A stretch of DNA of 64,000 bases from Brachybacterium sp036311905 (GTDB taxonomy: Bacteria > Actinomycetota > Actinomycetes > Actinomycetales > Dermabacteraceae), in contig NZ_JAZDCH010000026.1 in NCBI RefSeq assembly GCF_036311905.1, positions 62,001 through 126,000 on the forward strand, in the 5' to 3' direction. This document shows, one piece after another, positions 42,142 through 52,600 of this stretch. The notes beneath the pieces were generated by a model. The model searched no databases, had not been told where the DNA came from, and worked only from the letters and a program-made list of their open reading frames with translations. Position numbers and translations under genes: made by a program. How positions within the stretch are numbered: the first letter of the stretch is position 1; the number at the start of each line of letters is the position of its first letter.

Positions 42142-43002
42142 GTGCCACTTCAGCTCGTCCCCGCGACCGACCTCCCCGCGCCCTCGCTGCGCGGCGCCGA
42201 CCTGCGCCTCGGCTACGGCAAGGACGAGGTCGTCCACGGCGTCGACCTCGTGCTCCGGCCCGGCGAGGTCACCGCTCTGCTGGGCCCCAACGGCAGCGGC
42301 AAGTCGACCGTGCTGCGAGCCCTCGCCCGCCTCCACCCCGTCGGCGGTGGTGAGGTGCTGCTCGGCGGCACGAGCGAGCGCGGCACGGCGCTGCTGTCCG
42401 CCCGCGAGCTCGCCCGCGAGCTGACCCTCTTCTCGCAGACCCGCACCGCCCCGCAGGGTCTCAGCGTGCGCGAGGTCGTCGCCTTCGGCCGCCATCCGCA
42501 CCGGCGGCGCTTCGCGGGGCTCACCCCCGCCGATCAGGCCTCGATCGACCGCGCCATGGAGCTGACAGGTGTCAGATCCTTTGCCGCCCGCGGCGTCGAC
42601 GAGCTGTCCGGCGGCGAGATGCAGCGCGCCTGGCTCGCCTCCTGCCTCGCCCAGGACACCGCTATCGTGCTCCTCGACGAGCCCACCAACCACCTCGACC
42701 TGCGCTACCAGATCGAGACCCTCGACCTCGTGCGCGACCTCGCCGAGGAGCACGGCGTCGCCGTCGGCATCGTGCTGCACGACCTGGACCACGCCGCCCG
42801 CATCGCCGACCACGTGGTGCTGCTGCACCACGGTGCCGTGCACGCGGCCGGGCCCGCCGCCGCGGTGCTCACGAGCGAGCACCTCACCGAGGTCTACGGC
42901 CTCCCCCTCACCGTGACGCGGGAGGCCGACGGCCGCCTGCGCATCGACGCCCGCGGTCGCCATGAGCGCCGCGTGCAGCCCGACCGGGCATCCGCCATCT
43001 GA
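42142..43002 (+). CDS. Iron-siderophore ABC transporter ATPase (FecE/FepC-like)
   Basis: 286 residues. Walker A LLGPNGSGKSTVLRAL, Q-loop FSQTRTAP, signature DELSGGEMQRAWLA, Walker B IVLLDEPTNHLDL and the switch His in IVLHDLDHAAR are all present. The DEPTNHLD motif and the FGRHPHRRRF segment are typical of siderophore ATPases. It energises the fused permease at 44051. First gene of an iron-regulated three-gene operon. The ~22-residue C-terminal tail is Arg-rich. Confidence 0.92.
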   Translation: MPLQLVPATDLPAPSLRGADLRLGYGKDEVVHGVDLVLRPGEVTALLGPNGSGKSTVLRALARLHPVGGGEVLLGGTSERGTALLSARELARELTLFSQTRTAPQGLSVREVVAFGRHPHRRRFAGLTPADQASIDRAMELTGVRSFAARGVDELSGGEMQRAWLASCLAQDTAIVLLDEPTNHLDLRYQIETLDLVRDLAEEHGVAVGIVLHDLDHAARIADHVVLLHHGAVHAAGPAAAVLTSEHLTEVYGLPLTVTREADGRLRIDARGRHERRVQPDRASAI

Positions 43003-43013
43003 CCGAGGACCCC

Positions 43014-44054
43014 ATGCACACCATCACGCGCCGCCTCGCGGCCACCCTCACCGCCGCCGCCGCGACCCTCGCCCTCGCCGCCTGCGGTACGACCGAGGTC
43101 CCCGAGACCGCCGAGCCCGCCGGGGACGCCGCCGCGATCTCCGAGTCCTGCGCCGCGGACACCACCGCCACCTCGACCGACCCCGTCACCCTCACCGACG
43201 ACCTCGGCCGCACCGTCGAGCTCGACGCCCCCGCCGAGCGGGTCGCCGTCCTCGAGTGGCAGCAGACCGAGGACCTGCTCACGCTGTGCATCGCGCCCGT
43301 CGCCGTCGCCGACGTCGAGGGCTTCTCCACCTGGGTCAGCGCCGAGACCCTGCCCGAGGGCACGACCGACGTCGGCACCCGCGGCGAGCCGAACCTCGAC
43401 GCCCTCGCCGCCGCCGACCCCGACCTGATCATCGTCGAGGTCAGCTCGCCCGATGACGAGGTCGTCGCCCAGCTCGAGGCGCTCGGCGTGCCCGTGCTCG
43501 CGACCATCGGCGCCGACGCCGCCGACCCGGTGCAGAACATGAAGGACCTCTTCGCCCTGATCGGCGAGGCCACCGGGCGCAGCGAGCGCGCCGAGGTCGT
43601 CCTGGGCGAGTTCGACGCCCACGTGGCCGAGGCGAAGGCCGCGGTCGAGGGCGCGGGCCTGCCCACCACCGACTTCGTGTACTTCGACGGCTGGGTCGAC
43701 GGCGGTAACGTCACGCTGCGCCCCTTCGGGAAGGGCGCGCTGTTCACCGCCCTCGGCGAGGAGGTGGGCCTCACCTCCGCATGGACCGAGGAGACGGACG
43801 CCGTCTACGGCCTCGGCCAGACCGACATCGAGGGTCTGACCACCGTGGGCGACGCGACCCTCTTCTACACCAGCACCGACGACCCGGCCGGGAACTACGT
43901 CACCGAGCTCGAGAAGAACGAGCTGTGGACCTCCCTGCCCGCCGTCGAGGAGGGTCGCGCCTTCGGCTTCCCCGCCGGCATCTGGACCTTCGGCGGCCCC
44001 CGCTCCTCGGAGCAGGCGATCGACGCCTACGTCGACATCTTGACCGCCCAGTGA
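43014..44054 (+). CDS. Iron-siderophore ABC transporter substrate-binding lipoprotein
   Basis: 346 residues. The signal peptide ends in the lipobox LAAC (Cys24), so the protein is tethered to the outer face of the membrane. The periplasmic-binding-protein type III fold is shown by DDLGRTVELDAPAERVAVLEW, the DPDLIIVEV strand and the single long connecting helix (VQNMKDLFALIGEATGRSERAEVVLGEF). The overall layout is FecB/FhuD-like, and which siderophore it binds is unclear. It ends in a GTGA overlap with the permease gene. Confidence 0.9.
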   Translation: MHTITRRLAATLTAAAATLALAACGTTEVPETAEPAGDAAAISESCAADTTATSTDPVTLTDDLGRTVELDAPAERVAVLEWQQTEDLLTLCIAPVAVADVEGFSTWVSAETLPEGTTDVGTRGEPNLDALAAADPDLIIVEVSSPDDEVVAQLEALGVPVLATIGADAADPVQNMKDLFALIGEATGRSERAEVVLGEFDAHVAEAKAAVEGAGLPTTDFVYFDGWVDGGNVTLRPFGKGALFTALGEEVGLTSAWTEETDAVYGLGQTDIEGLTTVGDATLFYTSTDDPAGNYVTELEKNELWTSLPAVEEGRAFGFPAGIWTFGGPRSSEQAIDAYVDILTAQ

Positions 44055-46204
44055 CCATCGCCCCCGAGGACGCCCCCACCGGCGATGCCGCGCCCGACGG
44101 CGCCGGCCCGCCCGACGGCGCCGCCCCCGCCCGCGGCGTCCGTGAGGCGCTGCGGGTGGGGGCCGGGGGCCTCGTCGGAGGAATCGCGGCCCTGGTCCTG
44201 CTGGCCCTCGCCGTCGTCGTGGTCGGGGCCTGGCACCTGACCCAGGGCACCTCGGGCGTCGGCCTGCAGGACCTGCTCGCGTACCTCGCCGGGGCCGACG
44301 ACACCGTCGGCGGCGTCGCGATCTCGGACATCGTCGCGGCCTCCCGCCTGCCGCGCCTGCTCGCGGGCGTCGCCGTGGGCGTCGCGCTCGGCAGCGCCGG
44401 CGCGCTGCTGCAGTCCGTCTCCCGCAACGCCCTGGCGAGCCCCGACACCCTCGCCGTCACGGCGGGCTCCTACTTCGCGCTGTGCCTGGTCGCCGCGTTC
44501 AACATCGCGGTGCCGCTGTGGGCGTCCAGCGGCGTCGCCTTCCTCGGCGGCCTGCTCGCCGCCGGGATCGTGCTGGCGCTGTCGGGCGGGGCGGGCTCCT
44601 CCACCACGCGGCTGATCCTCGCCGGCTCCGCCGTCGCCATGGCGCTGCAGTCCGGCAGCTCGATGCTCCTGATCCTCTTCCAGGCGGAGACGACGGGCCT
44701 GTACGCCTGGGGCAGCGGCTCCCTCGCGCAGCTGAACATCACCGCCTCGCTGCGGGCCCTGCCCGTGATCGTGCTGGTCATCCTCGTGGCGCTCGTGCTC
44801 TCGCGGCGGCTCGACGTGCTGGGCCTCGGCGACGACGCCGCCTCGAGCCTCGGCGTGCCCGTACGCTCCACCCGCGTCGTCGCCGTGCTCGCGGCCGTGC
44901 TGCTGACCTCGACCGCGGTCACCGTCGCCGGTCCCATCGCCTTCGTCGGGCTCGGCGCGCCCGTGCTCGCCCGCCTGCTCGGCGGCCTCGTGCGGCCCCT
45001 GCACCGTCATGCGCTGCTGATCCCCGCCTCGGGCCTGATCGGCGCGCTCGTCGTGCTCCTCGCTGACGCGACCGTGCGCGCGATCCTCGGCCCCCGCGGC
45101 GCGACCGCCGTGCCCACCGGCATCCCCACCGCCATGCTGGGCGCGCTCGTCATCATCCTTATGGCGCGCCGGCTCCCGGACTCCGGGCCCGCGAAGCAGC
45201 CGCCGCAGGCCCGCACCGGTCTGCGCACCCGACGCCGCTTCCTGATCGTCCTCGCGCTCAGCGCCGCGGCCCTCGCAGGGATCGCCCTGCTGGGACTGCT
45301 CTCCGGCAGCATGTGGCTGCGCACCGGGGACATCGCGCTGTGGAGCCAGGGCGAGGCGCCCCGCCTCGTCGGCCGCGCCCTCGGCGAACGCCTCCCGCGC
45401 ACGACCGCGGCGATCCTCGCCGGCGCGGCCCTCGCGCTCACGGGCTGCATCGTGCAGTCCACCGTCCGCAACCCCCTCGCAGAGCCCGGTCTGCTGGGCA
45501 TCACCGCCGGCGCGGGCCTCGGCGCCGTCGTCATCGTGACGCTCGTAGGGGCGAACCGTCCGCTGATGATCGTCTGCGCGGTGCTCGCCGGCATCGCCAC
45601 CTTCGCCCTCATCGGCCTGCTGGCCTGGCGGGGCGGGCTCGCGCCCGAGCGCTTCGTGCTGGTCGGCATCGGCGTCGGCTACGGGATGAGCGCTCTGACC
45701 TCGTTCCTGCTGCTGCAGGCGAACGCCTGGGACACCCCCAGCATCATGACCTGGCTGTCGGGCACCACCTACGGCAGGCGCCTGACGGACGTGGTGCCCG
45801 TGCTGATCGTGCTGGTCATCGCCGCGCCGCTGCTGATGGCGCTGCACCGCGAGCTCGACCTCCTGGCGATCGACGAGGACTCCCCGCGGATCCTCGGCGT
45901 CCGCCTCGAGCGGACCCGCATGCTCGTGCTCGGCATCGCCGCGGTGCTCTCGGCGATCAGCGTGATCGCCGTGGGCGTCGTCGGCTTCGTCGGCCTGGTC
46001 GCCCCGCACCTCGCGCGCGCCCTCGTCGGCGGACGCCACCTGCGCGCGATCCCCGTGGCGATGCTGCTGGGCGGCGTGCTCGTCGGCCTCGCCGACGCCC
46101 TCGGCCGCACGCTCATCGCGCCCTCGCAGGTCCCCGCCGGCCTCATGGTCTCGCTGATCGGCGCGCCCTACTTCGTCTGGCTGCTGTGGAGGTCGCGGGC
46201 CTGA
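44051..46204 (+). CDS. Fused double FecCD-type siderophore permease
   Basis: 717 residues, twice the normal length. Two complete FecCD domains lie in one chain: ~35-375, with ASRLPRLLAGVAVGVALGSAGALLQ, and ~390-717, with GERLPRTTAAILAGAALALTGCIVQ. Each half has about ten helices and its own GVPVRSTR / GVRLERTR coupling-helix region, joined by a short Pro/Gln linker (~375-385). Most bacteria use two separate genes that heterodimerise; here one polypeptide should form the whole channel, as in FhuB. Its last 54 bp have an 89%-identical partial copy at 54628-54681. Confidence 0.9.
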   Translation: MTIAPEDAPTGDAAPDGAGPPDGAAPARGVREALRVGAGGLVGGIAALVLLALAVVVVGAWHLTQGTSGVGLQDLLAYLAGADDTVGGVAISDIVAASRLPRLLAGVAVGVALGSAGALLQSVSRNALASPDTLAVTAGSYFALCLVAAFNIAVPLWASSGVAFLGGLLAAGIVLALSGGAGSSTTRLILAGSAVAMALQSGSSMLLILFQAETTGLYAWGSGSLAQLNITASLRALPVIVLVILVALVLSRRLDVLGLGDDAASSLGVPVRSTRVVAVLAAVLLTSTAVTVAGPIAFVGLGAPVLARLLGGLVRPLHRHALLIPASGLIGALVVLLADATVRAILGPRGATAVPTGIPTAMLGALVIILMARRLPDSGPAKQPPQARTGLRTRRRFLIVLALSAAALAGIALLGLLSGSMWLRTGDIALWSQGEAPRLVGRALGERLPRTTAAILAGAALALTGCIVQSTVRNPLAEPGLLGITAGAGLGAVVIVTLVGANRPLMIVCAVLAGIATFALIGLLAWRGGLAPERFVLVGIGVGYGMSALTSFLLLQANAWDTPSIMTWLSGTTYGRRLTDVVPVLIVLVIAAPLLMALHRELDLLAIDEDSPRILGVRLERTRMLVLGIAAVLSAISVIAVGVVGFVGLVAPHLARALVGGRHLRAIPVAMLLGGVLVGLADALGRTLIAPSQVPAGLMVSLIGAPYFVWLLWRSRA

Positions 46205-46210
46205 GCCGAC

Positions 46211-46260
46211 GGCCGACCCGGGCTCGTCGGCCGACCCGGGCCCGTCGACCGGTCCGGGGC
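46211..46260 (+). repeat. GC-rich 18-bp tandem repeat after permease
   Basis: Two 18-bp units, GGCCGACCCGGGCTCGTC and GGCCGACCCGGGCCCGTC, followed by a degenerate third. An inverted relative of the unit occurs at 53618-53651, on the far side of the amylopullulanase gene. Confidence 0.55.
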
Positions 46261-46297
46261 CGCTCGCGGATCCGGCCCGCCCGCTCCGGCGGCGGCG

Positions 46298-46490
46298 TCA
46301 GCGCAGCAGCGAGAACAGGTCCTTCGGGTCCGACGGCGCGGCCACCAGGTCGAGCGGTCTGACGAGGTCCGTGCCGGCGGTCGCCGCATGCGCGAGGCGT
46401 AGCACGGAGAAGTCCGCGAGCGCGAAGCCGACGGAGTCGGAGAGCGTCACCTCGTCGGCGTCGGCGTCAGGGACTCGCGCAGTCCGGCCT
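46298..46490 (-). pseudogene. C-terminal remnant of ornithine cyclodeaminase-family gene
   Basis: About 60 codons read in frame to a TGA (46300-46298). The visible peptide includes DEVTLSDSVGFALADFSVLRL, which matches the ...T.FKSVG.AL.D... C-terminal helix region of ornithine cyclodeaminase/SbnB-type dehydrogenases. The N-terminal ~85% of such a ~330-residue enzyme is missing, and the upstream sequence (46490-46608) is GC-rich debris with no recognisable coding. SbnB-type enzymes make diaminopropionate for some siderophores, so a past link with the adjacent siderophore uptake operon is possible. Confidence 0.6.
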
Positions 46491-46608
46491 GAAGGGCTGA
46501 CCGGCAGGGCCGACGGGCGGGGCCGGGAGAACGGAGGAGGGGCAGGGCCGATGCGGAACCTCCACCCCCGCCCTGTTCGAGTCCCTCGGTAAGCGGGGGT
46601 CCCGAGGA

Positions 46609-49600
46609 TCAGCCGTCGTCATCGCCTCCCTCGGACTTCGCCGCCCGGAGGCTCCGGGCCCGGGCCACGAGGCCCACGCCCAGGGCGATCGCGGCTGCGC
46701 TCATCCCGACGACCGGCAGCAGGTCGAGGCCCGTGCGTGCCAGCGGCCCGCCGTCCTCCTGGCCGACCTCAGCGGAGGCATCGCCATCGGTGGTGCCATC
46801 GGAACCGGCGTCGCCGTCGGAACCGGCGGTCCCGTCCGTCGTCGTGCCGTCGCCGGGCTGCTCCGTCGTCGTGCCGTCGCCGGGCTGCTCCGACGAGGTG
46901 CCGTCGCCGGGCTGCTCCGAGCCGTTCCCGTCACCGGGCTCCTCGGTCGGGGTGCCGTCACCGGGCTCCTCGGTCCCGGTGCCGTCACCGGGCTCCTCGG
47001 TCCCGGTCCCGTCGCCGGGCTCCTCACCGTCATCGCCGCCGCCGGCCTGCGGGGCCACGAACACGGCGACCGTCGCGGCGGGCACCGTCGCGGTGCCGGT
47101 CGAGGCGTCCCAGGTCGATCCCTTCACGACCTCGTCGGACCCGTCGGCCTGGATCGGCGAGAGCTCGTAGTCGAGGCCCTCCATGCCGTCGATGGCCTCG
47201 GTGATCGGCTCGCCGGAGGCGTTGAAGACCACCACGATGCCGTCGAGCGCGGAGTCGGCGTCCTCGCCCACGGTGTCGTCGATCCGCATGACCAGCAGGC
47301 CTGCGGTGGCGTCGGCGCCCGCGTTGGGGAAGGTGACCTTCTGGGTAATCAGGTCCGCGTCGCCGAGGGTGAACAGGTTCGACGAGGAGCGCAGGCGCAG
47401 CAGGTCCAGCGACACGTCGCTGCTCAAGGCGATGTCCTCGGCGCTCGGCGTCAGGGACTCGTCCTCGAGCATCGGGGTGATGAGGTCCCACGCCTCGCCG
47501 TTCTTCTCCTCGACGGGCAGGCCGTTGCCGAAGCCGTTGGTCGTCTCCGACCAGTCGATCGTGTTGAAGTGATCGCCGGAGTTGTAGCTGTCGCGGTCCA
47601 TCGACTTCGAGCGCAGCAGGTCGGTGCCGCCGGCCCAGAACGAGGGAGACTGGCCGAGGGTCACGGTCGCGAGAGACAGGTTGTTCATGCGCACCCGGGT
47701 CTCCATGCTCGCGTCCTCGGGCAGCTTCCACACGTTCACGTCGTACAGCGCCTCGTTGTCGTGCGCGTCGACGTAGTTGACCGACTCCTCGGGACGCGTC
47801 GCGAACCCGGCGGGGGCGCCGTTGTAGTCGAGCGCGTCGCCGCGGGTGATCTCGCCGTCGGAGGCGAGCAGCTCGTAGTCGGCGAGGTTGCCGGCCAGGC
47901 CCAGGCGGATCAGGTCGGTCTGGTGCAGCAGCGTCCGGTACTGCTCCTCCTCGCTGGCCTCGGAGTGGCCGTTGGGCATCGTGGACGAGCCGTTGCCGAA
48001 GCCCTGGTTCGTCCGCTTGTCGGTGTCGAACGGGCTGCCGCCGTGGACGGCGTCGCGCTGACGGTCGTTGAAGGCGCCGATCGAGGTGCCTCCCAGCTGG
48101 CCCTGCGTGGCCTGCGTGAAGCGGGCGTTGTCGGCGACCTCGCCGAAGTTCCAGCCTTCGCCGTAGAGGTAGATGGCGGAGCCGTCGACCCCGTCGTTCT
48201 CGAGGGTCAGCTCGTCGAGGGCGGCGCGCACGGCCAGCATGTTCTCCACGGAGCTGTGCCCCATGAGATCGAAGCGGAAGCCGTCGACGTGGTACTGCCG
48301 GGCCCACAGCACGGTCGAGTCGACCATGAGCTTCTGGGCCATGGCGTTCTCGGTCGCGACGTTCGAGCAGCAGGTGGAGGTCTCCACCGTGCCCTGGAGG
48401 CTGAGCCGCTGGTAGTAGCCGGGGACGATTCGGTCCAGCACGCTGTCCTCGTCCTGCCCGGAGGCGGCGGTGTGGTTGTACACCTGGTCGAGGACGACCT
48501 GCAGGCCCATGTCGTGGAGGTTGCCGACCATGGAGCGGAACTCGCTCGTGCGGTCGCCGCCGACCTGGTTGCCCTCGGTGGCGTAGGAGCCCTCGGGGGT
48601 CATGTAGTGCAGCGGATCGTAGCCCCAGTTGTAGGCGTCCTGGTCGGCGACCGCGGAGACCGCGGCCTGCTGCTCGGTCGACGCCGGTCCCGCGTCCGAC
48701 GGGATGTCGGGCACGGCCTGCTCGGCGCGGTCCTCCTCGATCGTGGCGATGTCGAAGGTCGGCAGCAGGTGCACCGTCGTGATGCCCGCGTCGGAGAGCT
48801 CCTGCAGGCGGTCGGTGCCGGCGGAGTCCTCGGCGCCGAAGGCGGCGTAGGTGCCGCGCAGGTCCTCGGAGAGGGCCTCGTCGCCGGCCGAGAAGTCCCG
48901 GACGTGCAGCTCGTAGATCGTCTGGTCGGCGAACTGCTCGACGACGGGCGCCGCGGTGCCGGACCAGATCTCGGGGGCCCAGCGCGGGTCGTCGAGGTCG
49001 AGGAGCACCGAGTGCGTGGAGTTCAGCGTCAGGCCCGTGGAGTACGGGTCGGTGACGAGGTTGGTCTCCACCGCGCCGGTCGAGGGCACGTAGACCTCGA
49101 CCGCGTAGCGGTAGGCGAGATCCTCCCAGTCGGCCGGACCGCTCGCGGTCCAGACGCCGTCCTCGCCGCGCTCCATCACGACCTCAGTGGGGGTGGCCGC
49201 CGCGAGCTCGGCGGAGAGCTCGCTCGCGGTGCGGTCGGCATCGGAGGTGACCGCGCCGACGCCGTCGAACAGCTGCAGGGTGACGGTCGTGGCCGTCGGC
49301 GCCCACAGCGAGAGCGTCACGGAGCCGTCCTCACCGAAGACCGGCCCGAGGGCGGCGCCCTCGGCGGCGTTCGCGTACAGGGCGTCGAGGACGCCGGGGA
49401 TCTGCAGGCCGGTGAAGGCCTCGATCGTGCCGTCCTCGGCGATCTGCGCGACCATCAGTTCGCCGCGTAGCGCCTCCTCGAGCTCGGCGTCGGTGACGCC
49501 CTCAAGGTCGAGGGCGAGGAACGAGGCCAGGTGGGCCCGGTTCGTGAGCTCCTCGTCGGTCAGGGAGCCGTCGCGCAGGGAGAGGGTCCCGAGCTGCTGG

Positions 49601-52600
49601 CCGCCGGTGATCGCGCCGTCGGCGATTCCGAGCCCGCCGGTGGGGGCGGACCACAGCTGGAAGCTCTTGGCGTCCGCGCCCTCGCTGGCGAGGTAGTCGG
49701 GCCAGGCGATGGTGTCGGCGTCCACGAAGTGCGCCAGCTGCTTGCCCTCGCCCGCGGTCAGCGGGTCCTCGGACTCGATGGTCAGCACGTGGGTGGAGAT
49801 GTCGTAACTGAAGGTGACGACCTCCCCGGCCTGCGTCGAGAAGCTGTAGTTGGCGCCGTCGGGCGCGCCGTCGATTCCGTAGTTCTCGCTCCAGGAGCCG
49901 CCGTGGACGACCTTGGTCTCGTAGGAGCCGGAGGGGATGGCGTCCGTCGTGAAGGTGTAGATCCCGTCGCCGTCGGCGTCCTGCATCCAGGAGCGCATGC
50001 AGGAGGGCATCCAGTCCTCGGGGCAGCCCAGCGCCGCGTTGAAGGAGCCGGGGAGGGTCACGAAGGGACCGTCGGCGCTCGAGGCGACGACGTGGGTGGT
50101 CGGGTCGTACCAGAAGGTGACGTCACCGCCCTCGGACGTGTAGGTGATGTTGTCACCGCCGGGCACGCCGCCCGCGCCGTAGTTCTCGTCCCAGGAGCCG
50201 CCGACGGCGACCTTGTACTCGTAGGAGCCGGCGGGGATCGAGAAGGTGCCGGTGTACAGGCCCGAATCCGCATCGAGGCTCAGGGCGGCGGCGGTGCAGG
50301 AGGGGTCCCAGTCGCCGGAGCAGCCCATGGCCGCGTTGTGGCTGCCGGGGAGGGTCACGAACGCGCCCTCGCCCTCGGAGCCGGAGCCGTCGTCGGAGGA
50401 GCCGGCGGCCGAGAGATCGGCGCCGACGACCGCGGTCGCGGAGGCGGCGACGTGGTTCCCGGCGGCGTCGGTGGACACCGCGCGGTACTCGACGAGAGCG
50501 CCGGTGGGCAGGTCCGAGACGTCGTGGAAGACGCGCGGGCTGTCGTCCTCGGCGGTGCCGAGCGAGGTCCACGTCGGGTCCCCGGCGAGGCGGTAGCTGA
50601 AGGTCGTCTCCGCCCAGCGGTCGTCGGCGACGTCCGCGGTGATCGGGGCGGTGCCAGAGACCTCTGCGCCGTCGGCCAGGCCGAGGCTGATCGACTGCGC
50701 GTCGCCGGCGGCGGCGACCTGCTGGTCCGCCACGAGCACGACGGCGCTCAGCGCCGGGACAGTGAGGGTGACGGATCCGTCGGCGTCGGCGGTGACCGTC
50801 TGATCGGTGCCGTAGAGCGTCGTGTAGGTCGCGCCCGGGGTGAGGGTCGTCAGGGTGACAGTCTTCTCCGCGGAGGCGTTGTTGAGGGCGACCAGGTGCT
50901 CGATCTTCTCGTCGCGGTCCACGCGGGAGAAGGCGTAGATGCCCGCGCCGTCCTCGGCGTAGAGCTCGATCTGCGCGCCCGTGGAGAGGGCCGGCGTCGA
51001 GGTCCGCAGGGAGGCGAGCTCGCTGATCAGGGTGTACAGCGCGGCCTCCTCGTCGAAGTGGTCGCCGGAGCCGTAGGCGCTGCCGTCCACGAGGGTGTCG
51101 TCGAGATAGGAGCCGACCTGGCTGGCGAACATGGACTGGCGCGCGTCCTTGTCGACGCCGTCGCCCGCGAAGCCCTGCTCGTCACCGTAGTAGATGACGG
51201 GCTGGCCGCGGGTGAGGAGCATCGTCTCATTGGCGAGCGCGGTGCGCTCGTCGACGCGGTCGGAGTCCTTCAGGAGGTAGCCGATGCGGCCCATGTCGTG
51301 GTTGCCGAGGAAGGTCGGCAGGTCCGCGGACGAGGAGCTCGCGGTCGTGTACAGGTCGTCGTCGGCGTAGAGGGAGGCGAGGCCCTGGGCGGTGTAGCCC
51401 TTGGCCCAGTTCGTCGCCGCCGCCTGGAAGGCGAAGTCGAGGACGGAGTCCATCTCGGTGTCGCGCACGTACGGGGAGAGCAGCTCGGCGTCGGCGTCGT
51501 AGACCTCGCCGAAGGTGAAGAAGTCCTCGCCCGCGGGGGTCGCGGCCTGGTGGTCGACGAGCGTCTGCGTGAAGTGCTGCCAGAAGGAGAAGTCGGCGTG
51601 CTTGACGGTGTCGATGCGGAAGCCGTCGATCCCGAAGTCCATCCAGGTGGTGTAGATGTCCTCCATGGTCTCCAGCACGACCGGGTCCTCGGTCATGAGG
51701 TCGTCCAGGCCGTCGAAGTCGCCGAAGGTGACGGACTCGCCGGTCCAGGTCGAGTTGCCGCGGTTGTGGTAGAGCGTGACGTCGTTGAGCACGCCCGGGA
51801 CCATCACGGTGTTCTCCTCGGAGCGCACCGGCGTGTACGGGAAGGAGGTCGCGGCGTCGAGCTCGGGGAAGTCCGAGGACTGCGCGAGGGCGGTCACGTC
51901 GACCGGGTCGCCGTTCGCATCGAGATAGGGGGAGGTCGCCTGGTCGACGTAGGAGTAGGTGCCCTCCTCGTAGTCGATGAGGTCCGCGGTGTGGTTGGTG
52001 ATGATGTCGAAGTAGACCTTGATGCCGCGCGAGTGCGCGTCGTCGATGAGGTCCTTGAGCTCCTGGTTGGTGCCCAGGTGCGGGTCGATCGTGGTGAAGT
52101 CCGTGATCCAGTAGCCGTGGTAGCCGGCGCTGGCGTTCTCGCCCTCGCCCTGCACGGGTTTGTTGGTGAAGGACGGGGTCAGCCAGATCGCCGAGACCCC
52201 GAGGCCCTCGATGTAGTCCAGCTGCGAGCGCAGGCCCGCGAGGTCGCCGCCCTGGTAGAAGCCCTTGTCGGTCGGGTCGTAGCCGGTCGAGTGCTTGTCG
52301 CCCTCGAGGCCGCCCTCGTCGTTGGAGGTGTCGCCGTTCTCGAAGCGGTCGGTCAGCACGAAGTAGAAGACCTGGCCGTCGCCGGGATGCCGGTAGGGCT
52401 CCTCGGCGAGGTCCGCGTCGGCGTCGGTGTAGTCCCCGGACGCGTCCGCGAGGGCGACCGAGAGGCGGTGCGTCGCGGCGTCGAAGCGGAAGGTGACCTT
52501 CGTGGGGGCGGCGACCGCCAGCGGGATGTTGTCCTCGCCGCCATCGAGGCCGTAGGACTCGTCCCAGCTGCCGCCAACGGCGACCTTGAGCTCCCACTGA

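Noticed and set aside
42562..42575. CTGACAGGTGTCAG, almost the same core as the 17442 palindrome
   Set aside because: It lies inside the coding region of the siderophore ATPase, where the codons LTGVR fit the protein. A functional operator here is not supported.
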